A stretch of 64,000 nt of DNA from Eutypa lata (lineage: Eukaryota > Ascomycota > Sordariomycetes > Xylariales > Diatrypaceae). The stretch covers positions 1,736,001-1,800,000 of the forward strand of contig JAKULF010000001.1 in assembly GCA_022661535.1 (NCBI GenBank), given 5' to 3'. The notes under the pieces are model-generated. The model was not told the origin of the DNA. It worked only from the letters and a program-made list of their open reading frames with translations, and did not search any database. A program made the position numbers and the translations under genes. Below, in pieces: positions 47,072 through 58,613 of this stretch (position 1 is its first letter; every line of letters starts with the position of its first letter).

Positions 47072-47832
47072 TCACGAGCTATCACGGAAACCTAACCCCA
47101 TACTATCTTTAATTTGCCGTTGGAAGGTGGACTGTCGCATCCTGTCGCAAGCAAGTTGCCAATCAGTCGTCCATTCGCGATAGAACGGTTGGTATTCCAG
47201 CAACCCCCCTATCCACCTACCGACCAAGACACCCATCCCTTGCGCAATCCTGGCATTGAAAGGCACCCACTCAGGCAAGGACAGGTACGACCCGCCTGCA
47301 TCGAACATCTGAAATCGAGTTACACAATGGTGGCAGTGCAAAATGGATGTGTACCTACGTTCATGGCTTTTATGAGATCCAGCTTCTTCCCATGAACTAC
47401 GACTTCGTCCTGGTACGCGTACCAATTCTGGAAGAAGACAAGATCAAGCTTGAAGGATTCGGGCGTGTCCTGCGCGGACAGAAGGAACCGGGCCACCCCC
47501 GAGCCGGATGATCCATCGCGGTCATCCGTGGATGCCGGCGGTGGTGGATAGAGGCGATGATTCGCCCATCGAGGCAGGCAAAATTCCCCGTCTTTCGGCG
47601 TCAGTATCCGTTCCCGCCCCCTTAGCTCTATCGCTAGACTCCCTTCCCGCACCTCGACGAATTCATCCTGGTGTGGGTGAAAATGTACAGGAGGCTTTTG
47701 GTTCGCAACTTTGACCAGCTGGGGATGCCCCAGGTAAAAAGTCACATCAAAGGCAAAGGCTCGCTGGGCGTGGGAAATGACCCTAACACTTATGCCACCG
47801 TTGAATCTGCACAGCGTGAGACTATGTTGCAT
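47072..47832 (-). CDS. Cupin-domain protein
   Basis: Exons 47832-47359 and 47308-47072, joined in phase 0, give 236 residues. The cupin core is in exon 1: PPVHFHPHQDEFVEVREGSL carries the metal-binding His/His/Glu pattern of cupin motif 1, and FCLPRWANHRLYPPP holds the motif 2 His. The C-terminal exon, with MFDAGGSYLSLPEWVPF, GVLVGRWIGGLLEYQPFYRE and WTTDW, is a conserved tail of this fungal group. The hydrophobic VGRWIGGLL may contact membrane. Cupins of this type are often found near secondary-metabolite enzymes, but the reaction is not known. It is convergent with the SDR and divergent from the P450. Confidence 0.85.
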
Positions 47833-48702
47833 TATGATGCAGGCAGGATACCTAGCTAGGGATTCTCACGCCAAGATGGTTGGATCAGATTCTGAGTACT
47901 GCATACTTGCCTTGCGGGTGTCAGCTGGCTGTAGCACCATAATTTGATATATATCAATGTAAATAAGCTGACGTCTATCAGAGCAAGGACCTTATTGGAT
48001 AAAATGAAGCCAACCAGAGCATCTCCTACCAAGGGAATAGGCCGAACGCATTGGTGTCAGATACCTACCGAGATGCTGCGGTTGGGGGGGTTTATCTATT
48101 GTAATGAGTGAAGCCTCTTTAGAGCCCTATCCGTATTGCACGGATTCCCAGTCCTGCTGTGCACCGTGAAGGGTAGCATTGCATGAAACCACCTAACAAT
48201 ACCAAGCTATTTTGCTCCGTCTTTACCCGTATCAATCATCTGGGGGCTTCTCGTCCATGCACGCCTGCCAGCACTAGTATGAGAGGCTACACCCGCATAT
48301 TGTCATGGCCTGCTATGCCAATCACGGGTCATATAAATTCCATCAGGCGTTATCTAGTCCATATAGGATCAGCGTAAGCAGCCGGATTTAAAAATGTAAC
48401 GCATCGTAATATCACGATGTGATGAAAGCAAAATCTATGCAAGGCTTACCAACTGCATATATGTCTACCGAGTTAAGGAAGCACGGCTCCCGCTGTTTCC
48501 CCCCAAAACCCCTGAAGGCCACCCCGCCTCCATTTTACGTCATGTCCACATAGTTCCCCCCTTTTTCTTTTCAGAAGCCCAAGTAAGCGCCCACTAGTTA
48601 CACCAAGATTTCATACATTGTCCATGTCCTCACGCGTTATCTAGATCACCTGTGCATTGAGCATCTAATAGCACTGGGATATATGACACTCCTTGAGGGA
48701 AC
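47833..48702. other. Divergent promoter region of cupin and P450 genes
   Basis: These 870 nt hold no supported ORF. The ORF at 48183-48377 plus has no motif. Confidence 0.5.
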
Positions 48703-50436
48703 ATGGTCAATGTTATCCCACTTCCCCTAGAATGGCCAGGGGGTTTCTTGACATTCTTAGTAGTCTTTCTAGCTAGCGTTGCAGTAAATCGCCGCTGGCT
48801 AGCTAACTTATATGGTATCCCCGGTCCGTTCTGGGCTTCCATCACTCGCTTCTGGCATGTGTACCACATCTTTCGTGGCGACCAGAATGTACAAATCATT
48901 GCGTTACACGAAAAACACGGGCACTTCGTCCGGATAGCTCCAAATGAAGTCAGTATAAGCCACCCGGATGGACCGGATCTTCTGTATCGAGCGTCCCTGC
49001 GCAAGGTGAGTCAGTCTGGGCTGTGAAACAGAGTCCATGCTAAGAAAAACGTGAAGGGGGACTGGTATCGAGCCTTTGCTATACCGGACTACCGATACAC
49101 CACCCCTCATTCCACCCTTGACCCCAAGGAGAAAACGGAGCGGTCGAAGATATTCTCCTCGGGTTACGCACTATCCAGTCTTCTTCGATCGGAGGAACAC
49201 ATGGATAGGAATATCGGGAAACTTTTAGATTGGATGGACCAATTCTCTCACAACCGCGAGCCAATGGATCTCGACCGGTTCTTGGCTTACACGGCGTTCG
49301 ATAACGTGGGTGAGGCCATCTTCTCCGAGTCGTTCGGCTTTATCTCGTCAGGTCAGGATGTCCGTGGCGCCATCAAAAACAACCTTACCCTGACCCCGTA
49401 CGTAGCCGTGGCAGGGTTTTACTATTGGCTATATGTGGTGTTCGTTGCTAACCCTGTGATCACCTGGACCGGGATCATGCCTATGGGCCACCTATTCGAC
49501 ACAGCCCGAACGGCCCTGGACAGACGCAAGGAAAACCCCGATGCGCGGTTCGACATGGTAGCGCACTGGCTTCGCGCGCACCAGCGGGATCCAAAGCGCT
49601 TGAGTATTCAGGACATTGAGGCTCAGACCATGGCAAACGTTGGGGCTGGTTCTGACACCGTGACTAGTAGGTGTAGATCTAATCATCCTACCACTAGACG
49701 AGAAAACAGTATCTAACTGTAGATGTAGGTGCTCTACAAAGCTTCATATACTATATGATAAGACACCCACTGTCATGGGATCGGGCGCGAGAGGAGATCG
49801 AAAAGGCACAGGCTCGGGGATTGTGTCAAGATAGGGTCATCTCCTATCATGACGCTCAAACATTACTCTATCTTAAAGCATGTATCAACGAGGCAATGAG
49901 ACTATTCCCCCCTGGCCCTTTTAGCATGCCACGGGTGTCGCCAAAAGGGGGCATCACTATCGGAGACAGACATTTTCCGGAGGGCACGGTCCTATCAATC
50001 CATTACCAGTAAGTGATCAATCGAACGCAAGAAGCTTGTGGTGATCATACAACTCGCTAAGTCAGGCATTGCAATATTCAGAGCAGTTCAGCTGTCGAAG
50101 GAGTGCTGGGGCGAAGATGCCAGAGAGTGGAATCCGGACCGATGGTTTGCTGACGATATTGTCTTGAGAGAGAAATACTGGTTGGTTGTAAGTAGTGTTA
50201 CCCGGCTGTGGCATGATATAACTTGCGCTGACAAGGCCCAGTTTGGGTTAGGATACAACCGGTGCCCTGGCCATCATCTGGCCAAGCTACAACTTTCCAA
50301 GATCGCTGCTACCATCGTCCGCGACTACTCCATCCGCATGGTCAACCCGCAAAGCGAGTGGAAGTGGAAGGCCTACTTCACGTGCGTGCCTCATTCGTGG
50401 CCAGTCTACGTAGAAAGACGACATGAAACATCTTGA
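48703..50436 (+). CDS. Cytochrome P450 monooxygenase
   Basis: Five exons (48703-49005, 49057-49666, 49729-50008, 50082-50187, 50242-50436) give 497 residues. An N-terminal membrane helix (GGFLTFLVVFLASVAV) is followed by the Pro-rich YGIPGPFW. The I-helix oxygen-binding motif is VGAGSDTVTS. The K-helix ExxR is EAMR in CINEAMRLFPPGPFSMPRV, then WNPDRW as the PERF-like motif. The heme loop FGLGYNRCPG has the thiolate Cys441. The loop KGDWYRAFAIPDY is shared with fungal P450s of the pisatin-demethylase-like group, so that affiliation is possible. The last intron (54 nt) is a multiple of three and reads through, so an unspliced model would wrongly insert 18 residues just before the heme motif. 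The enzyme is anchored to the ER. Substrate unknown. Confidence 0.9.
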
Positions 50437-50442
50437 GCAGAT

Positions 50443-50742
50443 TGTCAGGGGACTAAATGGAGAGGAGGTGGTTAGGGCCCTTAGTCAGGTGGATGAGGTG
50501 ATATATGGGGCTCTGAAGGAGTATGTATATAAAGGGGCCACGTCCCCCTCCATAGATTAAGTAGGGCAAGCGTTGCTGTGTACTCTATCTATACCTGATA
50601 TAAGCTGATATATAGCGAGGCTATGGCGAGCCAGTTGTTGCTATCCTTAACCATGTTCACAAAAGATCCTGACACAGAGCAAGTCACGCCGTTGGTATCA
50701 GACCTGGTGCAAAACCTCCTTAGTAATGATTGTTTCTATTAC
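50443..50742 (+). repeat. Possible solo-LTR-like sequence
   Basis: A segment starting TGTCAGGGGACT and ending CTATTACA lies directly downstream of the P450 stop. It has a TATA-like TATATAAAGG at about 50525. The TG...CA ends and TATA fit an LTR, and the start TGTCAGGGG equals that of dispersed repeat copy B. No target-site duplication is visible and no second copy is in the window, so this is weak. Confidence 0.25.
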
Positions 50743-50766
50743 AGGTATCCGCTATTTACGGATGCT

Positions 50767-51825
50767 TCAGAGCCATTGACTATTTCCCTTGTGCGACACA
50801 AATGAACCCCCATCTCCAGCTTCGACACTTGCCTTATCAATAACAGCTAGTACACTCCTGACCGAGTCCCGGGGGGAGCTAGGCCCCGTAAAATGGGGCG
50901 CATATTCCTTGAATTTGCCCGTGAGACGTGCGGCAGCCTCTTTCTCGTTCTCGGTCACTGCTTACAGTGTTAGGTCGTTCACGCAGTTATCACTACCTCG
51001 TCCGGTGCATGATATACGTACTATGACCTGGTGTGCCGGTGTCGACAGTTCCAGGGCAGATGCACATGAACAGCACGCCTTGGCCACGGTATTGCGCACT
51101 AAACTTCGACACAGCGGAGTTCAGTGCAGCCTTGGTCACGGAATAGGAGACGCCCATGTCGACATCATAACTCCGCGTGATATTGATATCTGACATAGCT
51201 GCCGACATGGCAATCACCTTCTTGGTTTGTCCACGAAGGATAAGGGGGAGAAACCGCTTGAAGAGATAAATGTTCCCGATGACGTTGGTCTTGAATGAGA
51301 GCAACATGTCGCTCTCGAGGCTTTCAGGATTGTTCGCACTTATTCCGTGTTAGCATTGTGTAGAGCATCGAGAAGGTTCAACCGTCCTGTACTTGCAGGT
51401 TCCCAACGTTGGAGAAGAAGAACGAAGGGGGCGAGATATGCGCTGCATTCGCAATCAGATAGTCCAGGCTCCCACCCGTAATTTGCGAGGTGATAGCGGC
51501 TGCTTTCTAGATCGATGTACTTCAATACAGACCTCTTAAATGGGAAGAGAAACTTTCTTACTTCAATGGAGGTATAGTCTGTGAGATCTCCTTCTACTAT
51601 GTGTATATTGTCCCTATTCAATTCGGCTTTCACTCTCTCATCGACAGCTTGCTTGTTTCGCACAAGTCCTATAACGACGTTTGATACATCTGCAGACAAC
51701 TGGCGAAGGAATTCGAACTATCAAAAGATTTCAGTAATTACAGGTTGTCTGATTACCTACTCCAAGCCGATAGGCACGCTTACTCCTATGCCGCGGGATG
51801 CGCCGGTGATCAAGTACGTAGACAT
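50767..51825 (-). CDS. Short-chain dehydrogenase/reductase, five exons
   Basis: Exons 51825-51784, 51717-51562, 51506-51397, 51338-51022 and 50957-50767 give 271 residues. The cofactor motif LITGASRGIG is split from the rest by intron 1. VEGDLTDYTSI (Asp next to adenine), LIANAAH (NNAG-like), KVIAMSAAMSD (catalytic Ser region) and YSVTKAAL (YxxxK) follow, then CICPGTVDTGTPG. The C-terminal part includes PRDSVRSVLAVID. Intron 3 needs a GC donor, CCT|GCAAGT, with an ATGCTAAC branch site; the only GT nearby gives the wrong phase unless residues conserved in the family (NNPESLES) are lost. Similar to fungal ketoreductase-type SDRs such as norsolorinic-acid-ketoreductase relatives. Convergent with the P450 gene. 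Confidence 0.87.
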
Positions 51826-52868
51826 GATTATCAAGGGCCTTACATGCCTTTGAAACGATGACTCTAAACAATGTGCTTTCATCTAACGACTGCCACCGAC
51901 ATGGTAAGATACGAGTTTGCAAGTTAGTGGAAAGGAAAATGCTTGCTCCGACAAATTCCGTTGCAAACTTTAGTCTAAGTTCTGGACACTTCCAAGGTTC
52001 CTTCTAGTTGTGGTAGCAGGATGGGAGCCGCGTATGGGCGGGAATGTAAGCCGGCCCGTGCCTTGAATCAAGCTGTATAAGTAGTAGGTGGGAGGTATCA
52101 TAAAAGTATATCGAGGAAGTCAGGTAGTATAACAAGTATCTATATGTACATATGTATCTATACCTACCTGGGTACCTAGGTACGCAATTAAACGCACTGG
52201 ATGGCAATGCGTGGATTGTTGGTTGTTGTAATAACCTGTACCATTATACACCAGTGGAATGGCCGCTACTCTTCTGCCTTGTGATGCAGACGTATAAGGC
52301 GGATATCATCACAGTAAGCTGTGCATTAAAATAAGTTATAACTGCAGGTTGGGTAGCAGCGGTAGCATCTACATCAGTCCTTCAAGACTTTCGACCAACA
52401 TGATTTGATCAACTTTCATTCACAAACGACGGGGGCAGGACTTTCCGAACTGATATGCATGCAGCTGTGCTCGTTTGTGTGACCATCCACGGGCTTACTT
52501 CCCGAAAGGTTTGTCGGGGGACGATGTCAGCGTTGCTAAATGATGTGAGGCCGGAGCCTACATGAGACTTGGCTGCACTCGCAGCGAAAGCTTCTTTACC
52601 AGCAAGAGGACGAGCTTATGGCTTCAGGTTGCATGCATTGGTCATAGAATACGTAGCCAGCAGCTGATTCCCGATGGCTTTTCAACTAACACGGTAATCA
52701 ACGAGGACATCCAAGGCTTTGCAGACTATTCTCTCCTCTAGACATGTTTTCTCCTAATGGGTAATAGATGCCGTATAAGACTTGCATTTTGTGTTCTAAT
52801 CAGTTGCCGTCATACCATTACGCCATAAGTTTTCACACGTCAATTCAGCCATCGGGCGGTTCGTCAAT
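51826..52868. other. Divergent promoter region
   Basis: About 1 kb lies between the SDR (minus) and rhodopsin-domain gene (plus) starts. Short simple repeats of TATGTAC/CTACC type are near 52140-52190. No gene is supported. Confidence 0.5.
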
Positions 52869-54149
52869 ATGGAACCCGTACCACTGGAAGAGCTTATCCC
52901 CCCTCCGGAAGCGATTAACGATAGCCACAAGGTCTACTCGATCGCTATCAGCTGCATCGTTATGGGAATCATTGCCACCTTGTTTGTCATTGTACGCTTA
53001 ACGCTCAGGTTCCGCGCCTCCAATTTGGGGGGTGATGACTACGCAATCATTCCAGCCGCTGTACGTGGAATCCTGAACCTCCCAGTCGGTCGAAGCACCG
53101 CGATCCACTTTGGATTACGTATGGCCACGATAGATTGATCATTCTATAGATTCTTTACCTCGGGTGGACTGCCCTAGCAGCAGCGATCAATCTTAGGGCT
53201 GGAGTGGGAAAGCCGCTATGGGAGATCACGCTGGGCGAGTATTCCTTATGGTTTAAAGGGGTTATTGCGACAGCGTGGTTGTACCCCATCATGTCAGGTT
53301 CGATCAGAATCTCAATCCTCCTATTCTACCGTAGGATATTCGCGACACGCGCTTCTCGAATTGCGACATGGGCGCTGCGGGTATTGCTAGCCCTCCAAGG
53401 AGTCTACATGGTGGTCTTCTCCATCCTTCCCGGATTCGTCTGCTCACCTTATCACTTCGCATGGGTGCCGACGCAGCGAGTCCAGCATTGCGACGATATG
53501 TATTATTTTTACATCATGGTTGGGCTCTATAGCGTTAGCCTGTTCTTTGACGCCGTGCTATTGATATTTCCGGTCGCCCCCGTTCTCAAGCTCCAGATGC
53601 CTCTCAAGAAGAGGCTCGCCATCATTGTCATGTTTATGCTCGGGGCTGCGTAAGACTTCATTACAACGCTATAATTTCTTATCATGAAATGCTAAAACCT
53701 GTCCCAGGGCAAGTGTAGCAGCTGCATACAAGCTCGCAATATTTGTTGACCAAATAAATCGACTTTTGCCTACCGATCACACATGTCAGTCTTCCGCCTT
53801 CATGCCGCCTTGAATGATCACCTTTATCTAACTTCTCATAGTTCTCCAATATCAAGTTTCCCGCTATATCGCCCAGTCGTTCGACTCTTACGGGGTCACC
53901 TTCTGGATACCGTCACAAGTTGAGCCCACCGTTGCTATCATCGGGGCCTCTCTTCCCGCTCTACAGCCCCTACTAGTATCGACATCAAAGAGAATATGGG
54001 ATACCATCAGAGGCAGTAGCAAATCGAATTCAAGCGGGGCTGGGGATGGTTGGATCAGCATAAAGAATGATAAGAGACGTAATAGGAACGACTTTGAGTT
54101 CACAGATAGATCGGATATCGAGCTCCGGAGTCTTCATAGGCCTTCATGA
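52869..54149 (+). CDS. Rhodopsin-domain integral membrane protein (PTH11-like)
   Basis: Four exons (52869-53060, 53150-53649, 53708-53784, 53842-54149) give 358 residues with consistent phases. TM1 is IAISCIVMGIIATLFVIVRL, followed by the family motif GGDDYAIIPAA. TM2 (ILYLGWTALAAAINL), WEITLGEYSLWFKGVIATAW, ISILLFYRRIF, a loop with paired Cys (GFVCSPYHFAWVP...HCDD), VSLFFDAVLLIFPVAPVLKL, VMFMLGAASVAAAYKLAIF and VEPTVAIIGASLPALQPLL complete the seven helices. The cytosolic tail is basic and Ser-rich. Complete and intact, it lies inside the redox block. Likely plasma membrane; ligand or signalling role unproven. Confidence 0.87.
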
Positions 54150-54959
54150 TTTGACTTTTTGGTTTGCAAGAGGGTCGTCTTGTTTAACACTAGGTAGAGA
54201 CCTTAATGAGTATCAAGGGGATAGAGGTGAGCGCTAAGTGCTTGCTCTATCTCGTTACCTGCTTCTCATAATTTTAGTTGATACCGGTACTTAATTAATC
54301 CTTATAGAATTCCTTAAGCTGTAGGTAATATAAAGCTGTATTAGTCAGGTTCAATGTTCAATCTACTTGGATGGTTCCTTCGGCATTAAAGTCAATTCTT
54401 AATTCCGGTTGTTGTACAAATCCAATCCTACAAGGTGCAAGGGTGTAGGACCAAACGATATTGCTTACATTCCGTAGCCCCGACTTATTGTAGAAAGGTT
54501 GATCACATTGATAGTATCTTACTATGGTAAATCTAGGTTTCAGTTTTGCTTGCACACTTGCTTATACGCTACGCCTCGAATTACCGAGGCGTTCAGCTCT
54601 CACCTGATCCTCCCCAAATTCTCCTACTCCCTAACATCGTAGCAGGGATTCTGAACCAGGTGGCTTGAGCAAGCTGGCAAGCTGATAACAACCTGGACTT
54701 TGGTCAGCGAGTCCCCTTCCATCTGAGGTAATAAAAACTTGTTGAAACATAGGATAAAGAGCCGTCTAGTCCTACTGTCGTGCGTCCTAATTTTCCTGCG
54801 ATGTTACAGTAAAGAAAGACCTGCAGATGCAACAGATGGAGAGAGCCAACATCTAGACCAACAAAACACATGGTTCGGGTTACACTGCGTGCTTACTCCT
54901 TGCCTTCTACCGCCCTTAAAGCTCGGAACTCTGGTTTCGCTAACTATTCCCTTACAAAT
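54150..54959. other. Intergenic, nothing recognised
   Basis: These 810 nt precede the second BBE-type gene. An in-frame upstream ATG at 54870 would add 30 residues to it. Confidence 0.5.
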
Positions 54960-56889
54960 ATGAGGCAGCTTCGGCTTATTACCTTGGCTCTGCTTTCTTG
55001 CCTAGCTACCCCATCATTTCAGTCCCAAGACAAAATGGATAGTGATTTTGATTCATTCGCTGCAAGTCTGGGTCTGTCGCAACCAAATCGTCAGACATTG
55101 CAACAGACATTGCAAGAGCAATGCAGTGACCCCGCTGCACAGCCCCTTCATGCTGCCTGCACGGTGGCAAAGCTCGCTATTGGCCCCGATAAGGTAGACC
55201 AACGACCACTAAACCAGACCCTGGTCGCGGAGAATTGGTACGTTCGCCCCTATTGTCCCCTGCCCGATCTGACCGATCTCTAGGTCTCAGGCTTGCGTTG
55301 CCGAGCCGTATTGCATCTTTCAACCTGAAAGCGCCGACGATGTCTCCAAGGCCATTCGGATCATCAAGTTTTGCAATATCAAGTTCGCCATCCGAAGCGG
55401 CGGACATTCGCCAAATCCAGGATGGTCAAGTATTGGGCAAGACGGTATACTCCTGGACCTTGGACGAATGAATGCAATCCAATTGAGCGCAGACAAGACC
55501 GTCGCCAGCGTTGGTCCTGGCGGGCGATGGGGTGATGTGGTCTCTACACTGGGAGCTCAAGGAGTCTCCATAGCCGCGGGCCGAATTCCTATCGTTGGTG
55601 TATCAGGTCTCATGCTAGGAGGTTAGTCGTCTAGGAAGTATCGCATTCTGTGTTTATTCACTAAAAGATTTCCCAGGGGGGCTCTCATTCTTCACGAACG
55701 AATTCGGAACTGCCGCAGATAATGTGAAAAACTTCGAGGTATGAATGGGGGGCTTAGGTCTTACCTTCGCGTCTTCGGTTGCTGATAGTGATGATTCCAG
55801 GTGGTCCTGGCCGATGGAAATATCACGAATGCCAATCTAGGTCAAAACAAGGATCTCTTTTGGGCTCTGAAAGGGGGAGGCCCGAACTTCGGCATCGTTA
55901 CACGATTTGACCTTTATACTATCCCTGTGGGGGTGATATGGTACAAGGTTACTGTGCACCCACTTGAGCAGGCATTCGAAATTTTTGATGCCTTCGTCCA
56001 ATGGCAGAATGAATGGTCGTCCGATATTAAATCTACCGCCATAATAGGGGTAACCTTGGATTCGATCTCTCTTGGCTTGGTTTACTCGGCTCCACTACAG
56101 AAGCGCCCAGAGGTGTTTGCCATGTTTGACAACATCGAGCCACTTGTAACCGCTGTTCCTCCCACGAACGGCACACCGAGTTCATTAACCGCTATTTCTG
56201 GAAGCGCGGTCATTAGTGACTCTCCCCGGTAAGTAGGCTCATCTTTCTTTCCTTATACAACACTAATGCGATAGCTGTGATATTGATTTGACTATAGACA
56301 TGAATACCGAGCCGTCAGCTCACGACCGAACGCACAGCTCTACAAAGACGTGTATGTTTTCTGGCGTGAAAAAGCCCTCTCCGTAAGAGAGGCTACGGGC
56401 GCGAACCAAACCTTCAACATTCAGCCAATTCTAGGAGGCACCGTGGCCGAAAGGGGGGATGCGCGAGGTGGTAACCCAATGGGAATTCCCAGGGAGACTC
56501 ATCAATGTAAGCTTATAACCTACCCTACATACCTGGGCCCATCACCTTCGTGATTTATTCGCCTCATCCTATCCGATATTACTGTAGTGCATAAGGGATT
56601 AACATCAACAATAGGGTGGACGTCAATAATTGACTGGAAGGATGCCAAGGATGACGACCTAGTGCGCTCGGTGTCAATCGACACAACATTATACTGGGAG
56701 CAGCTTGGAAAGGAGCGGAACCTGTGGCTTCCCTACCTCTTCATGAATGATGCAGCACGAGATCAGAACCCCCTTGCCTCATACGGGGCCACTAACCTAG
56801 CCAGATTAAGGGAGATCGCTGCTGAATATGACAGAGATCAGCTCTTCCAGAAGCAGCAAAGTGGTGGTTTTCTTTTGTCTAGGGCCTAG
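54960..56889 (+). CDS. FAD-linked oxidase, berberine-bridge-enzyme type, secreted (copy 2)
   Basis: Six exons (54960-55237, 55284-55621, 55677-55738, 55801-56228, 56298-56506, 56588-56889) give 538 residues with all phases consistent. The signal peptide is [20 protein letters not shown]. The PCMH domain shows [14 protein letters not shown] and the covalent-flavin His in [15 protein letters not shown]. Where bicovalent enzymes have Cys this copy has Ile ([11 protein letters not shown]), so one covalent link is expected. [31 protein letters not shown] and the BBE segment [19 protein letters not shown] follow. Several splice junctions fall at the same points as in copy 1 (SW junction, LGG/GLS, FE/VVLADG), showing common descent. 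The protein is longer at the N-terminal side and in the middle. Secreted oxidase of unknown substrate. Confidence 0.9.
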
Positions 56890-57157
56890 ACCCCTATACC
56901 TATTCCTTCCATATTATCACGTGACCTTCTAGACACAAGGGTACACGAAAGGGGTTAAAGTCGTGATGGATAACGTTACTATTCCATTGCTCGTTCTAAA
57001 AATAACTGTGCCTTAAGATTGTGACAGCTTGTACTGAAAGTATATAGGCTCCTCAGCTACTACGGCACCGCATTTCCCACTAACAGAGATGCTTGGAGAA
57101 GGCTATTAATGACCTGAGCATTCGTTCCCCTGGCATATGTGAATGCCCTCACTTCGG

Positions 57158-58330
57158 AGAGGTTGCGACGCAGGGGAAACTGGTTCTGGAAATGTCGCAT
57201 CATGCATATGGTGTCTTACCATGAAGAAAACGAGCGAGGGATCCAAATCTCTGGTCATGAACGATACATGATCGATATGAAAATGCGTCGCGAGTTGCAC
57301 CCGCCCAAATAAAACTATCCTCTCAAAATCGCGGAAACAGGTGATCTCGAATCTGAAGCCTTGAAGCCGGATGATCCGCCTAATAGCGACTTCTTTTACT
57401 TGGTGCCCTTGACCATCAAAGGCTTCAACCTTAAGACAAAGAACTGGCTGGACCTAGAGGTCGACAGGCTCAGAGAAGTCATTTGGAGCAAACGGGCGTT
57501 TGAAAGTCTCGTAATCAAGGAGAAAACAAAATGGTTGATTCAAGCTTTGATCAGCAACCAAATCGAGGTGGAGAAATCCACGGATCTGATCACCGGCAAA
57601 GGCAATGGTTTGATCCTGTTGTTACATGGCGGACCAGGCACGGGCAAGACTCTCACTACTGAGAGTGTGACGGAGATGGCCCAAAAGCCTCTATATCCCG
57701 TTACATGCGGTGATATTGGGACCGAGCCGGAAGAGGTCGAGACCTATCTCGAGTCGGTTCTTCACGTTGGTAAGACCTAGGGCTATGTCGTTTTACTCGA
57801 TGAAGCCGACGTGTTTCTCGAGCAGCGCAGCTTGGAAGACCTCCGTCGCAATGCGCTGGTATCGGTGTTCTTGCGAGTGCTTGAGTATTATGACGGGATT
57901 TTTGGTCTTGACGAGCAACCGCGTTGGCACCTTCGACGAGGCATTCAAATCACGCATACAGCTGGCGCTCCACTATAAGAACCTGTCTGAGCACCAGCGA
58001 ACGAAGATCTGGGGCAACTTTCTGCGGCGCCTGAAGGAGTTCGACAAAGAGGGTATTGATTTCCTAGACCTGGAGGATAACATCGAGCAGCTTGCCAAAC
58101 ACAAGCTGAACGGAAGACAGATCCGGAATGTCATTACTACAGTGAGACAGTACGCCAGGTGGGAACGGCAGCATCCTGGAAATCGGAACTACAAGTTGGA
58201 TTACGGTGTCATAAATGAAGTCATTGGAACAGCTGGGGAATTTGACCGGTACATCGAGAAGTTGAATGGTGGGTATACACATGACCAATTAGCAGAAGAC
58301 GATGGATTGCGCTTACAAGATGTTACGTAA
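57158..58330 (+). pseudogene. AAA-ATPase gene, disrupted
   Basis: An AAA+ domain of the fungal type reads across two broken frames. It shows KGFNLKTKNWLDLEVDRL, Walker A LLLHGGPGTGKTLTTE and GDIGTEPEEVETYLESVLHVGKT, then a stop (TAG 57778-57780). The same frame continues with GYVVLLDEADVFLEQR (Walker B DEAD) and ALVSVFLRVLEYYDGI, and a shift by one base follows near 57900 (a T run, GGGATTTTTGG). The second frame completes the domain with TSNRVGTFDEAFKSRIQ, LNGRQIRNVITTVRQYA and a tail ending at 58330. The stop replaces a Trp expected before GYVVLLDEAD. Upstream, decayed N-terminal pieces (GHERYMIDMKM near 57250) are closed by stops. No start fits. The family is of unknown role in fungi. Confidence 0.82.
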
Positions 58331-58613
58331 TTATGAAACCCTGACAGTCATATATAAAGCGCTGCTGAATGCACTTTACTGTGTGAGTTGAGCCCTCGAA
58401 TGAGCCTTGTTCATACCTGATCTCCTATATGACACGTGCCGTGCCTTGTTGTCAACCCTATATCATACAGCCCAAACTCTCCCACTGAATAAAACCCAAC
58501 CGTTAGCCTAAGATGCCACCAGGTAGATGGAAAGGGGCATAATGAAAGGGGTAGGAAGAAGAGGTCGAAGAATATGAAATAATAAAAGAAAAAAGGTCAA
58601 AAGGTTACCTCGC

